Assembly: GCF_026930145.1 (NCBI RefSeq) | Contig: NZ_JANHOJ010000002.1 | Location: 62,001 to 126,000 of the forward strand | DNA from: Bartonella sp. A05 | Lineage (GTDB): Bacteria > Pseudomonadota > Alphaproteobacteria > Rhizobiales > Rhizobiaceae | Direction: 5' to 3' | Length of the DNA: 64,000 nucleotides | In this document: positions 20,016 through 30,269 of the stretch, one piece after another | Numbering within the stretch: position 1 is the stretch's first letter | How the letters are laid out: each line of letters starts with the position of its first letter | Position numbers and translations under genes: made by a program | Notes under the pieces: generated by a model | What the model saw: the letters and a program-made list of their open reading frames with translations, nothing else | What the model was told of the DNA's origin: nothing | The model's database searches: none

Positions 20016-21899
20016 TTATTTCTTACGATTAACAATACCTAGCTCATCTTCTTCACACATTTTACGTAATTTCTCTTCAGCCTGCGAAGCTTCAAGCTGC
20101 TTATTCCACATCGAGGCATATAAACCTTTCTTGGATAAAAGATCAGCATGAGTCCCTTTCTCAATAATACGGCCATTTTTGAGCACTAAGATTTCATCAG
20201 CGCCAATAACCGTAGAAAGACGATGAGCAATAATTAAAGTTGTACGCCCACGACTTACAATATCTAACGCCTGCTGAATTTCTTGTTCTGTTGCAGTATC
20301 AAGAGCTGCTGTTGCTTCATCCAAAATAAGAAGTGGAGGCGCTTTTAAAAGTGTCCGTGCAATAGCAACGCGTTGTTTTTCACCACCTGATAGCTTAAGC
20401 CCACGCTCTCCGACTATAGATTGAAAACCTTCTGGAAGCATCTCAATAAATTTTAATATCTGAGCCATTTCAGCGGCTTCGTGAATTTCTTGAGATATAG
20501 CATCCGGACGCCCATAACCAATATTGTACGCAATCGTATCATTAAATAAAACTGTGTCTTGTGGCACCATGCCGATTGCTTCACGCAAACTTTTCTGAGT
20601 TACATTACGGATATCTTGTCCATCAATCGTTATTGAGCCCTCCTCAACATCATAAAATCGAAAAAGCAATCGAGAAATCGTCGATTTGCCAGCTCCCGAT
20701 GGCCCAACAATCGCAACTGTTTTCCCTCCAGGCACTTCAAAATCAATATCTTTAAGAATCGGACGAACCGCATCATATGAGAATTTTACCTGATTAAACC
20801 GGATAGTACCATCGCTTACAACTAACGGCTTAGCATCTAATTTATCAATAACTTCCTGCCGAACATCCAAAAGATCAAACATCGCTTCAATATTCGTTAA
20901 ACCCTGTCGCACTTCACGATAAATCGAGCCAATAAAATTTAACGGAATTGAAAGCTGCATTAAAAGTGCATTAATAAAGACAAAATCACCTACCGTTTGT
21001 GTCTGATTGAAAACCTCATAAGCTGACATCAACATAAGAATAGTCATCCCACTGCCAAAAATGAGAGCTTGACCAAAATTCAACCAGCTTAATGATGTCC
21101 ACATTTTCGTAGCAGCTTTTTCATAGCCTGCCATAGAAGAATCAAATCGATAAGCTTCTAGAGATTCATTTCCGAAATACTTAACTGTTTCATAATTTAA
21201 AAGAGAATCAACAGCACGTGTATTTGCTTCAGTATCTGCCGTATTCATTACATGTTGAACACGCATACGCCAATTGCTTGTCTTGATCGTAAACACGGTA
21301 TACAAACCAACCGTTATCACAACTATAAGAAAATAACGCCACCCATAATTTATATAAAATACAAATGCTGTTAAAACAAATTCTAAAATAGTTGGCACTG
21401 TATTCAGGATTGAAAACCGAACAATCGCTTCAATTCCCTTTATACCACGCTCAATGACACGGGAAATCCCTCCAGTTTTCCGCTCCAAATGAAAACGCAA
21501 AGATAATCCGTGAATATGCACAAAAGTTTTATATGCTAACTGACGAACAGCATGCTGACCAACGGCTCCAAAAAGAAAATCACGAAACTGATTTAACCCA
21601 GACTGAACAATACGCACAACATTATATGCTAAAACGAGCATAATAGGAATTATCCAAGTTGGTGAAAACCCTTCAGGTAACTTAGAGCTCGTATCAAGAG
21701 CATTCGTAGCATATTTAAAGAAATAAGGCACAGATATGAGAACCAGTTTTGCTAAAACAAGACAAAATATTGCCCACATGACACGCTTTTTCAAATCGGG
21801 CCTGTCTGATGGCCACATATAAGGCCATAAATTATAAAGTGTGCGTAGCATTCGACCAGCATCTGACGACGCGGTTTTTACCGTTTCATTCTGTTTCAT
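20016..21899 (-). CDS. ABC exporter of the Atm1/HMT1 type (fused permease and ATPase)
   Basis: This 627-residue half-transporter has about six membrane helices (residues ~40-330) and a C-terminal ATPase. Walker A GPSGAGKST is near residue 400, the signature LSGGEKQRVAIARTLL near 500, and Walker B LLILDEATAALDT near 520. The KTGGISRVIERG and RQGLTNIEAMFDLL segments are typical of the Atm1 group, which exports glutathione-linked sulfur, iron-sulfur precursors or metal conjugates. The substrate is inferred from the family. It may be a single-gene unit, with ~590 bases upstream to cysS. Confidence 0.9.
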   Translation of the reverse strand: MKQNETVKTASSDAGRMLRTLYNLWPYMWPSDRPDLKKRVMWAIFCLVLAKLVLISVPYFFKYATNALDTSSKLPEGFSPTWIIPIMLVLAYNVVRIVQSGLNQFRDFLFGAVGQHAVRQLAYKTFVHIHGLSLRFHLERKTGGISRVIERGIKGIEAIVRFSILNTVPTILEFVLTAFVFYINYGWRYFLIVVITVGLYTVFTIKTSNWRMRVQHVMNTADTEANTRAVDSLLNYETVKYFGNESLEAYRFDSSMAGYEKAATKMWTSLSWLNFGQALIFGSGMTILMLMSAYEVFNQTQTVGDFVFINALLMQLSIPLNFIGSIYREVRQGLTNIEAMFDLLDVRQEVIDKLDAKPLVVSDGTIRFNQVKFSYDAVRPILKDIDFEVPGGKTVAIVGPSGAGKSTISRLLFRFYDVEEGSITIDGQDIRNVTQKSLREAIGMVPQDTVLFNDTIAYNIGYGRPDAISQEIHEAAEMAQILKFIEMLPEGFQSIVGERGLKLSGGEKQRVAIARTLLKAPPLLILDEATAALDTATEQEIQQALDIVSRGRTTLIIAHRLSTVIGADEILVLKNGRIIEKGTHADLLSKKGLYASMWNKQLEASQAEEKLRKMCEEDELGIVNRKK

Positions 21900-22488
21900 A
21901 AAACTTTTACTTCTTTATCATCTTTAATAAGCATGAGGATCATTCTTCTATAGGTCATATCATATTTTCTTTTCATTTCCAGTGAACTATATTGCACACT
22001 AGAGTATTTTAAGGTTAATCTGTCTTTGAAAAAGGAAAAGAAATAACACGCAATAGAAATTATTTTTGTCTACATTCCTCCATACAAGGCCCATAGATAA
22101 CCTCTCACGCTTTACACGCTTTTTAAAACTCCACTTCCGTAAGAAATAGAGCAAGCTCTTTTACAACAAGAAGGCAGGAAAAGCCAAATGACGCAAAGAA
22201 AAATTAAGATATATAATTAAAATCTACTAAATACATAAAACAATCGAATGCTACGAATGTTTGGAATTATAAAGCCCTGACGCCATAATACCATCTCTCA
22301 TAGAACAACTTTTTCTAAAATCAATTGGAGATCGCTTGATTGAGGCAATATAACCTGGCTGCTCTCACAAATTAATATAAATACAAGAAAAATAATAACC
22401 TGCTTAAAAACACAATATATCTACAGTCATACAAAAATTCTGTAAAATTCTCTCCTTGTTTATGAAAATTGAAAGAGCATAATAGACA
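21900..22488. other. Spacer between cysS and the ABC exporter, no gene recognised
   Basis: This 589-base AT-rich stretch must hold the exporter promoter. On the minus strand a ~38-codon open frame ends at 22251, but it has a stop immediately upstream and no convincing start. I treat it as chance or a faint remnant. Confidence 0.4.
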
Positions 22489-23997
22489 CTATAAGCGTTT
22501 TATCTCCCACATCGTGATACGCTCACCGGTCTGTGGATCCTTTCCATCTTTTAAAAAGACACCTCTTTCTGCAAGTTCATCACGAATTTTATCTGCCGCT
22601 GCCCACTCTTTTTTACAGATAAGCCGGAGCCTTTCAGAAATACACTGATCAATAAACTGCGAATCAAGAGGTAGTGTTCTAACGAAAAGAGGACATTCCC
22701 TTTCTTTAATCCACTCTCGCCGTAATAACCCGAGCAAATCCATACCATGTAAAAGCACTACAGCATTTCCATCTTTATAAAATTTTCGCAAAATAGTTAT
22801 ATAATTCGATGTATTAAGGTCATCACTTAATGTATTTATTAAAGAATTGTCTATAAATCCACCCTCATCCAGACAATCGTTTTGATCACGAAGCAATTCA
22901 TACCAATGATATAACTCACTACTGGATTGCGCTAAACGCTGAGTAGTCCAATTTAATGGCTCACGATAATTTGTTTGCAACATAGAAAACCGCGCAGACA
23001 AACCCGCCCAACTCTGTTTTATTTCATCTGTCAAAGCATCATTAAATTCCAAAAAATCACTCTCTAAGACAGAACGAATGGTAATAAAATTACCAAGGCT
23101 CTTAGACATCTTTTGGCCTTCAACTTGCAGAAAACCGTTATGCATCCAAAAATTAGCCATGCGTTCAATCCCAAAAACAGAACAACTTTGTGCAATCTCA
23201 TTTTCATGATGAGGAAAAATCAAATCAATCCCACCACCGTGAATATCAAAAACATTCGCAGTTGGATCATCACACCTTAAACCACCACCATAGGGATCTA
23301 ACAGCTTTGCCATCGACATAGCCGAACATTCGATATGCCAACCTGGACGGCCTAAAACAGCAATTCCTGCCGGAGACTTCCATCCTGGCTCTCCCTCTGC
23401 AGAGGGTTTCCACAAAACAAAATCCATTTCATCCTTTTTATAAGCAGCAACATCTACACGCGCACCTGCCCTCATTTCATCAAGCGATCGTTTTGCAAAT
23501 GCACCATATCGAGGATGATCTCCCATACTGCTTACAGAAAATAATATATGATTTTCTGCTATATAAGCGTGCCCCTTTTCAAGAAGCATTTCAATTAAAG
23601 AACGCATTTCCTCCAAATGGTCGGTTGCACGCGGTTGATGAGTTGGCAATAAACAACCAAGCGCTGTTGTATCCTCGTGAAATTGATTATATGTACGCTC
23701 CGTTAACTGACGAATAGCATCATTTAATGCCAGCTTTGGATATTCGCTAGATGCTCGTGCGTTAATTTTATCATCTACATCTGTAATATTACGAGCATAT
23801 ATAACGCAATCCTCACCATAGACATAACGTAATAAGCGGAATAAAACATCAAAAACAATTACAGGACGTGCATTACCGATATGAGCGTAATCGTAAACTG
23901 TCGGGCCACAAACATAAAGACGCACATTAGCAGCATCAATCGGTATAAAATCATCTTTCCTACGTGTAAGCGTATTATAAAATCGCAAATTTCCCAT
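22489..23997 (-). CDS. cysS: Cysteinyl-tRNA synthetase
   Basis: CysS charges tRNA-Cys. The 502-residue class I enzyme has the zinc-binding YVCGPTVYD segment (Cys30 region), the HIGH-like HIGNARP, the zinc ligands in WHIECSAMS and [10 protein letters not shown], and the KMSKS loop ([11 protein letters not shown]). Length and order of motifs fit bacterial CysRS. It stands alone on the minus strand, with long spacers on both sides. Confidence 0.97.
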   Translation of the reverse strand: MGNLRFYNTLTRRKDDFIPIDAANVRLYVCGPTVYDYAHIGNARPVIVFDVLFRLLRYVYGEDCVIYARNITDVDDKINARASSEYPKLALNDAIRQLTERTYNQFHEDTTALGCLLPTHQPRATDHLEEMRSLIEMLLEKGHAYIAENHILFSVSSMGDHPRYGAFAKRSLDEMRAGARVDVAAYKKDEMDFVLWKPSAEGEPGWKSPAGIAVLGRPGWHIECSAMSMAKLLDPYGGGLRCDDPTANVFDIHGGGIDLIFPHHENEIAQSCSVFGIERMANFWMHNGFLQVEGQKMSKSLGNFITIRSVLESDFLEFNDALTDEIKQSWAGLSARFSMLQTNYREPLNWTTQRLAQSSSELYHWYELLRDQNDCLDEGGFIDNSLINTLSDDLNTSNYITILRKFYKDGNAVVLLHGMDLLGLLRREWIKERECPLFVRTLPLDSQFIDQCISERLRLICKKEWAAADKIRDELAERGVFLKDGKDPQTGERITMWEIKRL

Positions 23998-24543
23998 AAT
24001 TGCACTCCGTTAGCGATATTGCTTACTATCTTTTTGATAAAACTTATTCGTATTATCAAGCTCTTAGTATTGTGCAACAAAAAATCTTATTAGATTTATT
24101 TTTACCAACAAATCATTTTACACAGCATATAATAAAAAATATCAACAAATGATAATCCATAAACAAATTCTGCATAAACAAAAAAGCGAGAGAATCCCTC
24201 TATTTCATCTTACTTAGGCTGTATATATATTGTCCGTAGAAACAATCAATTTTTATTAAAAAGTGCATCTTCAATAAACAGCACCACATGAGGCTAGGAA
24301 CACAACAAAGTTGCGAATAGAAAATCTAAAATATCTCATGATGCTTAATGCTTCACTTTTATCACCATGTTTATAATATCTCTGCATGGTTATTTCTTAT
24401 CATCTATCATGCCCTAAATTGTTACAAAAGATTCACAGTTAGCAAGAATAAGCCAATCATTATCTAGTATCACTCTAAGACATGACCGATAATGTAGCTA
24501 TTTTCTCGCAACAAAGATGTATTAAAAGTTAGAAATAAGAAAA
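23998..24543. other. Divergent spacer upstream of cysS and the TIGR02301-like gene
   Basis: This ~545-base AT-rich region separates two divergent genes and must contain both promoters. I found no intact gene, no RNA gene and no long repeat in it. Confidence 0.5.
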
Positions 24544-24915
24544 ATGTATAACAAATTGATAAACATAATTATTTTAATATTTTTTTTAATTTCAACACCA
24601 ACTTTTTCACAACAACTCCCGCTATATGATACAAAGTTACTGAGATTAGCAGAAATTTTGGGTTCCCTGCATTATCTGCGCAATCTTTGTAGCACTCCAA
24701 CAAGCCAGTGGTACGATCATATGAGCGCATTGATTGAAGCAGAAGAACCAACCCCACAAAGACGTTCCCAACTTTACGAAGCATTTAATGGAGCTTATCG
24801 CGCTTTTTCAACCAATTATCACCATTGTACACACTCAGCAATTGAAGCTGACAAAAGATATGTTCATGAAGGCGCAGCTTTATCCGAAAGCCTACTCACG
24901 CATTTTAACAATTAA
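24544..24915 (+). CDS. Small secreted protein, TIGR02301-like
   Basis: A 123-residue protein with a signal peptide: two Lys/Asn-rich residues, a hydrophobic core at residues 6-18 and a likely cleavage after TFS (about residue 22). The mature part has LLRLAEILGSLHYLRNLC, a Trp-x-x-x-Met region and a second Cys in YHHCTHSA, a pattern I associate with the alphaproteobacterial TIGR02301 family of unknown function. The two Cys could form a periplasmic disulfide. It is monocistronic by position. The family assignment is from memory. Confidence 0.75.
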   Translation: MYNKLINIIILIFFLISTPTFSQQLPLYDTKLLRLAEILGSLHYLRNLCSTPTSQWYDHMSALIEAEEPTPQRRSQLYEAFNGAYRAFSTNYHHCTHSAIEADKRYVHEGAALSESLLTHFNN

Positions 24916-25220
24916 CTTTTATGTAATTGTCAAATTCCAAATTTGCGTTATATCAAAAAAGAACTTTTCAAAAATAAATGAGAGCATAAATTATATCTAG
25001 CACAAATATAATAAATTTAATCATTTAAAAACAAATAATTAGTGATATTTATTAAAATTATATTTAAAGTAATAAAATTTCAAACGGCATTGAATCAAAA
25101 ATTCTGGCAACAGCTGTTTTAACACGGTATACTGCACCTTTTGCCCATACAACTAAAACATAAGCCTTAAAACTACTTCTACGCACGCGTAATAAATTTA
25201 CACCTGCACAAAATTATCAT
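24916..25220. other. Convergent spacer with no gene recognised
   Basis: This is an AT-rich stretch between the TIGR02301-like gene and the hairpin that follows the dihydroorotase gene. I see no open frame of useful length and no repeat in it. Confidence 0.45.
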
Positions 25221-25259
25221 GGATGCTCTTTGCACACCAAAATTGTGCAAAGAGCATCC
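25221..25259 (-). terminator. Long perfect hairpin downstream of the dihydroorotase gene
   Basis: GGATGCTCTTTGCACA pairs with TGTGCAAAGAGCATCC without a mismatch (16 base pairs) around a 7-base loop. It lies 17 bases past the minus-strand stop. The T-tract after it on the minus strand is interrupted, so it may be a terminator or an mRNA 3'-end stabiliser. By symmetry it could also stop the convergent transcript. Confidence 0.65.
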
Positions 25260-25275
25260 ATCTATTTTAATCTTA

Positions 25276-26604
25276 TTACGCTTGTACTTCTGTAAATTTC
25301 ACAGGTTCACCTTGTGAAGGTGTGACAATTTCACCTTCCCACATAACCCGCTTACCACGTATAATAGTTCCTACTGGCCAACCTTTAACCTTTTTACCGT
25401 CATAGGGTGTCCAACCCGCGCGTGAACCAACCTGTATATTGGTTATAGTTTCTTCCCGTTTAAGATCAACAATAGTCAAGTCCGCATCATATCCCACAGC
25501 AATGCGCCCTTTCTTGCTGATACCAAAAACGCGACTAGGCGCATGAGACGTCAGATCAACAAAACGTTCAAGAGAAATTTTCCCAGCATTAACATGTGTC
25601 AGCATAATTGCTGCAGTTGTCTGCACACCTGTCATCCCCGAAGGTGAAGAAGGATAAGGCCTATTCTTTTCTTCAAGCGTATGAGGAGCATGATCCGAAC
25701 CTAAAACATCAACAATACCTTGCTGAATACCATACCAGAGCGCATCACGATGACGACTTTCACGAATAGGCGGATTCATCTGCACCAATGTTCCAAGACG
25801 CTGATAATCATCAGCGGTCAAAGTTAAATGATGATGTGTTGCTTCAATCGTTGCTACATCCTTATGATCTTTCAAAAAATCAATTTCTTCCGCTGTAGAA
25901 AGATGTAACACATGGATACGCGCCCTCGTTTCATGCGCAATTTTAACCAAACGCTGTGTACATTTTAGTGCAGCAATCTCATCACGCCAAATCGGATGCG
26001 ATGACACATCCCCCGGAAGACGAAACATTTTACGTTCATTAAGCCGTTCCTCATCTTCAGAATGAAAAGCCGTACGACGGCGTGTATTCTGCAAAATAAG
26101 ACGAACACTTTCATCATCATCCACCAGAAGATTTCCCGTAGAAGATCCCATAAATACTTTAATTCCAGCTGCACCGGGAAGTCTTTCTAAATTAGCCAAT
26201 TCATGTATATTTTCGCGCGTTCCCCCAACCCAAAATGCAAAATCACAGTGCATTCGATGAAATCCACGCTTAACTTTATCCGCCAACGCTTCTTCTGATG
26301 TCGTCAATGGATTGGTATTCGGCATCTCAAATACTGCTGTCACACCACCTAAAACCGCTGCACGAGAGCCACTTTCCAAATCTTCCTTATGTTCATTGCC
26401 CGGCTCACGAAAATGGACTTGGCTATCAATAATACCAGGCAAAATATGAAGCCCTGTACAGTCGATGACCTCACCAGCAGATACCTGCGAAAGATCGCCA
26501 ATCTCAGTAATACGGCCATTTATGACACCAATATCGCGCTTGCTGATTCCATCATGATTAACAAGCGTTGCACCTTTAAAAATTGTATCAAATGTTTTAA
26601 ACAT
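25276..26604 (-). CDS. pyrC: Dihydroorotase, type IIb
   Basis: This is a 442-residue cyclic amidohydrolase that closes carbamoyl-aspartate to dihydroorotate in pyrimidine synthesis. The metal motif reads DSQVHFREPG, where classical enzymes have HxH; Gln in place of the first His is, to my knowledge, a feature of the IIb subfamily rather than damage. GIKVFMGSSTG (possible bridging Lys), HSEDE, HVLHLST and DVLGSDHAPHT (catalytic Asp) are present. pyrB is not adjacent. The product call is firm for the superfamily and good for dihydroorotase. Confidence 0.87.
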   Translation of the reverse strand: MFKTFDTIFKGATLVNHDGISKRDIGVINGRITEIGDLSQVSAGEVIDCTGLHILPGIIDSQVHFREPGNEHKEDLESGSRAAVLGGVTAVFEMPNTNPLTTSEEALADKVKRGFHRMHCDFAFWVGGTRENIHELANLERLPGAAGIKVFMGSSTGNLLVDDDESVRLILQNTRRRTAFHSEDEERLNERKMFRLPGDVSSHPIWRDEIAALKCTQRLVKIAHETRARIHVLHLSTAEEIDFLKDHKDVATIEATHHHLTLTADDYQRLGTLVQMNPPIRESRHRDALWYGIQQGIVDVLGSDHAPHTLEEKNRPYPSSPSGMTGVQTTAAIMLTHVNAGKISLERFVDLTSHAPSRVFGISKKGRIAVGYDADLTIVDLKREETITNIQVGSRAGWTPYDGKKVKGWPVGTIIRGKRVMWEGEIVTPSQGEPVKFTEVQA

Positions 26605-26667
26605 AGCCGTGCTCCTTACATATCACTTCTTATCGATTATGTAACTCTGAGCAGAAAGACAAGAACT

Positions 26668-27522
26668 ATGATCAAAAAACAAAGCGCTATCCGCTTAAAA
26701 AATCGAAAAATTATTAAAATTACGGGTGAAGAAGCAACACAATTTTTGCAGGCTCTTATTACAACAGATGTAACAAAAATTGGCCCAAAAGAACTCTTCC
26801 CCGGAGCTCTTTTGTCTCCACAAGGAAAGGTGATCGCTGATTTCCTAATCTGCAAAATAGACAAAGGCTATATGATTGATATTGCCGAATCTTTAACTGA
26901 TGCTTTTTACAAACGTCTGCTTCTTTATAAACTACGTAAGAATGTAGAAATTATACAACAATTACAAGAGGTTATAACAGTTATTTTGAATAATGAAACG
27001 GATTTATGCGATTTTGATTTAATTTTTTTTGATAAACGTTTTCCACAAAAAGAAAAAGTTGTACGAATCTATGGAGAAATACCTTTCTCTGACTCAAAAT
27101 ATAATGATCTTTGGGATCAAATGCGTATCCATTATGCGATAGCAGAAAGCGGCCAAGATTATGAAATAGGAAAAGTCTTTCCACATGATATTAATTACGA
27201 TCAAATTAATGGGCTTGTATTTAACAAAGGTTGTTATATCGGCCAAGAAGTAGTTTCACGAATGCATCATCGCAGCACAATACGTCGTCGCTTTTTAGTG
27301 GTCAAAGGTCAGCACCCCTTAACATCAGGATCTGCCATTCAAGCCGGCACAAAAGTACTTGGTCAGTTGGGAACATGTATTGCAAATGAAGCCTTAGCTC
27401 TTATGCGTATTGACCATGTCAAAGATGCTATGAACAACAATATTCCATTTACAGTAAACGATATTCCCGTAACAATAACGATTGCCGAAAATATGAATTT
27501 CACCTTCTCTGAAATACCGTAG
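26668..27522 (+). CDS. ygfZ: Folate-binding YgfZ/GcvT-like protein
   Basis: YgfZ proteins bind tetrahydrofolate and help assemble or repair certain iron-sulfur enzymes. The protein (284 residues from the ATG at 26668) carries the diagnostic KGCYIGQEVVSRM motif with its conserved Cys around residue 190. Its N-terminal half resembles GcvT (ITGEEATQFLQALITTDV). I reject a longer frame from 26389 because it would overlap the divergent dihydroorotase. It is followed 10 bases later by the HD hydrolase gene. Confidence 0.92.
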   Translation: MIKKQSAIRLKNRKIIKITGEEATQFLQALITTDVTKIGPKELFPGALLSPQGKVIADFLICKIDKGYMIDIAESLTDAFYKRLLLYKLRKNVEIIQQLQEVITVILNNETDLCDFDLIFFDKRFPQKEKVVRIYGEIPFSDSKYNDLWDQMRIHYAIAESGQDYEIGKVFPHDINYDQINGLVFNKGCYIGQEVVSRMHHRSTIRRRFLVVKGQHPLTSGSAIQAGTKVLGQLGTCIANEALALMRIDHVKDAMNNNIPFTVNDIPVTITIAENMNFTFSEIP

Positions 27523-27532
27523 AGATAAATTA

Positions 27533-28147
27533 ATGGCTAAAGCAGACTTATCACACGATGGCACAGCGCGCGCTTGGCAAAGAATGCTTTCTGGCCGTCG
27601 ACTTGATTTACTGAATCCTTCTCCTTTCGACATCGAAATAGAGGATATTGCCCATGGTCTTGCCCGTGTTGCACGTTGGAATGGCCAAACGCAAGGAGAA
27701 CATGCTTATTCTGTTGCTCAGCATTCACTGTTGGTAGAACAAATATTTCAGAGACTTTATCCTCTTTCAAACGATGACGAATGCCTCTTTGCTCTTCTTC
27801 ATGATGCACCTGAATATGTTATCGGTGATATGATTTCTCCCTTTAAAGCTGTCATAGGCAAACAATATCAGCTCATTGAAAAACGTATACAAGATGCTAT
27901 CCATATACGCTTCTCCTTACCTGTTGCCCCACCTCAAAAGCTCGTCAAAAAAATCAAAGAAGCTGACCGCATTGCAGCTTTCTACGAAGCAACCACTCTT
28001 GCCGGCTTTAATACAGAAGAAGCTCTTCGCTATTTTGGCCATCCAAATTATATTTTACCGGATGGATTCAATTTACAACCCTATTCTACACAACAAATTG
28101 AAAATGCCTTTTTAATCCGCTTTCATGCCATAGAATTACAAAGATAA
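27533..28147 (+). CDS. HD-domain hydrolase, YfbR-like
   Basis: This 204-residue protein has an HD phosphohydrolase core: the first metal His in HAYSVAQHS (about residues 61-69), the HD pair in ALLHDAPEYVIGD (about 89-101), and a later Asp in EADRIAAFYEA. YfbR-like members are 5'-deoxynucleotidases, so nucleotide salvage is plausible but inferred. The N-terminal WQRMLSGRRLDLLNP segment is frequent in Rhizobiales homologues. It is coupled to ygfZ by a 10-base gap. Confidence 0.85.
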   Translation: MAKADLSHDGTARAWQRMLSGRRLDLLNPSPFDIEIEDIAHGLARVARWNGQTQGEHAYSVAQHSLLVEQIFQRLYPLSNDDECLFALLHDAPEYVIGDMISPFKAVIGKQYQLIEKRIQDAIHIRFSLPVAPPQKLVKKIKEADRIAAFYEATTLAGFNTEEALRYFGHPNYILPDGFNLQPYSTQQIENAFLIRFHAIELQR

Positions 28148-28557
28148 CATGAATATCTCTTTGTCGTTTATCCTGTATTGTAGACAGAAAAATTACAAAA
28201 TGTTTTAGAGATCCATGATTTTGCTACTTTGATAAAGGTGAACAGCGTCAAGAAAAAATCACCAACACTGTCTGTATAAAAGATTCAACTTATGCTATTT
28301 GGATAGCTACACTCGGTGCATTAATTAAGCATCACGACTTTTGATGACATTATCCCATCATCCATTTACGTCTTACATAAACATAATCCCACAAACAGAA
28401 ATAAAACCACCCTCTTCTTAATCTAATATCCTATGGATATTTTACTCTCTACAATTATGACAAATTAAAACGCAACAACTCCAAATTAAACATATGCAAG
28501 AGCAATGCTTCTGTATTAACTAACTTCAAATGAAAGTATTCTTTTATCGTTTTTTCT
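28148..28557 (+). other. Spacer with a possible coding remnant
   Basis: This ~410-base region lies between convergent genes. An open plus-strand frame from 28219 to 28344 (41 codons, no start codon) contains segments such as EKITNTVCIKDSTYAIWIAT that look more protein-like than average noise. I recognise no family. It may be a fragment of a lost gene. The rest holds nothing I can name. Confidence 0.25.
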
Positions 28558-29385
28558 TTAAGATAAATTTTGTTTGAGTTTATAAGTTTCTGTATCAGCT
28601 GGAAAAGCACGTGATTTAACATCATCCGCATAATTCTTGATCGCTGTTGCCATAGCTTGTTCAAAATCCCCATAACGACGCACAAATTTTGGAACCCAAG
28701 CGCCATAACCCAACATATCCTCCATCACTAAGATCTGTCCATCACAGCGACTCGATGCACCAATGCCAATGGTCGGAATAGAAAGATTCTCCGTGACCTT
28801 TACAGCTAGTGGTTCTACGATGCCTTCTACAACAACAGCAAAAGCTCCTGCTTCTTCAACCGCTGTCGCATCAGCTTCAATCTGTTCCCAATCACTTTTA
28901 TTAAATCCTTGAGTCTTAAAACCACCAAAACGATTCACGGCCTGTGGTGTAAGCCCAATATGCCCCATAACTGGAATACCGCGTTTACATAAAAAATCAA
29001 TTGTTTCAGCCATATAAACGCCACCTTCAAGCTTAACTGCACCACATCCTGTTTCCGCAATAATACGCGATGCATTAGAAAAAGCCTGCTCTGGGCTTTC
29101 CTCATAAGAACCAAAAGGCATATCGATAACCACAAGCGCCCGCTGAGATCCACGCACAACTGCCTGCCCATGCAAAATCATCATATCAACAGTAACAGGT
29201 AGCGTTGTATCAAACCCATGCACAATCATACCAACGCTGTCTCCCACCAAAAGAAAATCGCAATATGGATCAGCAATCCGCGCACTATAAGCCTGATAAG
29301 CAGTTAAAGAAACGATCGGTTGTTGTCTCTTTTTCGATCGTATTTCACAAGCAGTAATACGCTTTATGGCTTTCTGTGAATCCAT
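28558..29385 (-). CDS. panB: Ketopantoate hydroxymethyltransferase PanB
   Basis: PanB transfers a hydroxymethyl group to alpha-ketoisovalerate, the first step of pantothenate synthesis. The 275-residue TIM-barrel protein has [11 protein letters not shown] near the N-terminus, the metal-binding [11 protein letters not shown] and [23 protein letters not shown] and [12 protein letters not shown]. It lies 12 bases downstream of panC, so the two form one unit feeding coenzyme A and ACP prosthetic groups. Confidence 0.96.
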   Translation of the reverse strand: MDSQKAIKRITACEIRSKKRQQPIVSLTAYQAYSARIADPYCDFLLVGDSVGMIVHGFDTTLPVTVDMMILHGQAVVRGSQRALVVIDMPFGSYEESPEQAFSNASRIIAETGCGAVKLEGGVYMAETIDFLCKRGIPVMGHIGLTPQAVNRFGGFKTQGFNKSDWEQIEADATAVEEAGAFAVVVEGIVEPLAVKVTENLSIPTIGIGASSRCDGQILVMEDMLGYGAWVPKFVRRYGDFEQAMATAIKNYADDVKSRAFPADTETYKLKQNLS

Positions 29386-29397
29386 CTTTTCAACTCT

Positions 29398-30243
29398 CTA
29401 TTGTAATATATATTGATCAATAAGCCTAACTTCACCAAAGCGAACAGTTAGTAATAAAACAGCTGGTTTATCCAGTTTTCTTTTAACAATGCCCAAAGTT
29501 TCCATATCCCGTAAATCAATTGATTCAATAATAGCGCGCGGTTCCTGCTGCAAAACATCATGAATAATTTGGCACAATTTATCAACAGATCGTTCACCCT
29601 GACGATAAAGCCTTTCAACTGCTTTACCGCTTTCAGGAATAATTTTTGCAGCTTTGCGATCTTCAACTGTTAAAAGCTGATTACGTGAAGATTTAGCGAC
29701 ACCATCTGCATCACGTAAAATAGGAACACCGACAATTTCAATCGGAAAAGCTAAATCTTCAACCATGCGACGAATAATTAAGATCTGTTGAAAATCCTTT
29801 TCTCCAAAAAAAGCCTTATCTGGCTGAACAATATTAAAAAGTTTAGCAACAATACTCGTCACACCGCAAAAATGTCCTGGGCGTAATTTTCCCATTAAAA
29901 TACGGGATAATTTTTCCACTTTCACAATTGTTTCATTTCCTGGAGGCCACATTTCTTCTACAGAAGGCGCAAACACATATTCAACACCTGCTTTGTTCAA
30001 CAAATCACAATCGCCTACAAGATCTCTCGGATATCTATCAAAATCTTCATGAGGACCAAATTGTTTTGGATTGACAAAAATAGAAACCAATGTTCGATCA
30101 CACATTACTCTTGCTTGCTGCACCAATGCGAGATGACCAGCATGCAGTGCTCCCATAGTTGGCACCAAACCAATCGATAATCCTAAACGTCGTTCTTCTG
30201 TGATGTATTGGCGCACTTCAGCAATTGTTTTCAAAAGTTGCAT
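29398..30243 (-). CDS. panC: Pantothenate synthetase PanC
   Basis: PanC joins pantoate and beta-alanine with ATP. The protein (281 residues from the ATG at 30243) has VPTMGALHAGHL with the HxGH nucleotide-binding motif, FVNPKQFGPHEDFDRYPR, and GEKDFQQ for ATP and pantoate binding. The KSSRN loop, usually SSRN, is intact. A GTG at 30255 in the same frame is an alternative start; the ATG has AGTGGA at suitable spacing. It is upstream of panB. Confidence 0.95.
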   Translation of the reverse strand: MQLLKTIAEVRQYITEERRLGLSIGLVPTMGALHAGHLALVQQARVMCDRTLVSIFVNPKQFGPHEDFDRYPRDLVGDCDLLNKAGVEYVFAPSVEEMWPPGNETIVKVEKLSRILMGKLRPGHFCGVTSIVAKLFNIVQPDKAFFGEKDFQQILIIRRMVEDLAFPIEIVGVPILRDADGVAKSSRNQLLTVEDRKAAKIIPESGKAVERLYRQGERSVDKLCQIIHDVLQQEPRAIIESIDLRDMETLGIVKRKLDKPAVLLLTVRFGEVRLIDQYILQ

Positions 30244-30269
30244 ATCATATTCCACTCATTGCTATCCAA

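Noticed and set aside
22251-22370. A minus-strand stretch in the cysS-exporter spacer that looked like a gene remnant
   Set aside because: On recounting codons only ~38 remain open, with a stop directly upstream and no start or family; chance is the simpler reading.
25276-26604. Dihydroorotase as inactive because Gln replaces the first metal His
   Set aside because: To my knowledge this replacement is characteristic of the type IIb subfamily, and the other metal and catalytic motifs are intact.
26389-27522. A 377-codon plus-strand frame starting at 26389
   Set aside because: Its first ~93 codons run antisense through the dihydroorotase gene. The YgfZ similarity begins at the ATG at 26668.
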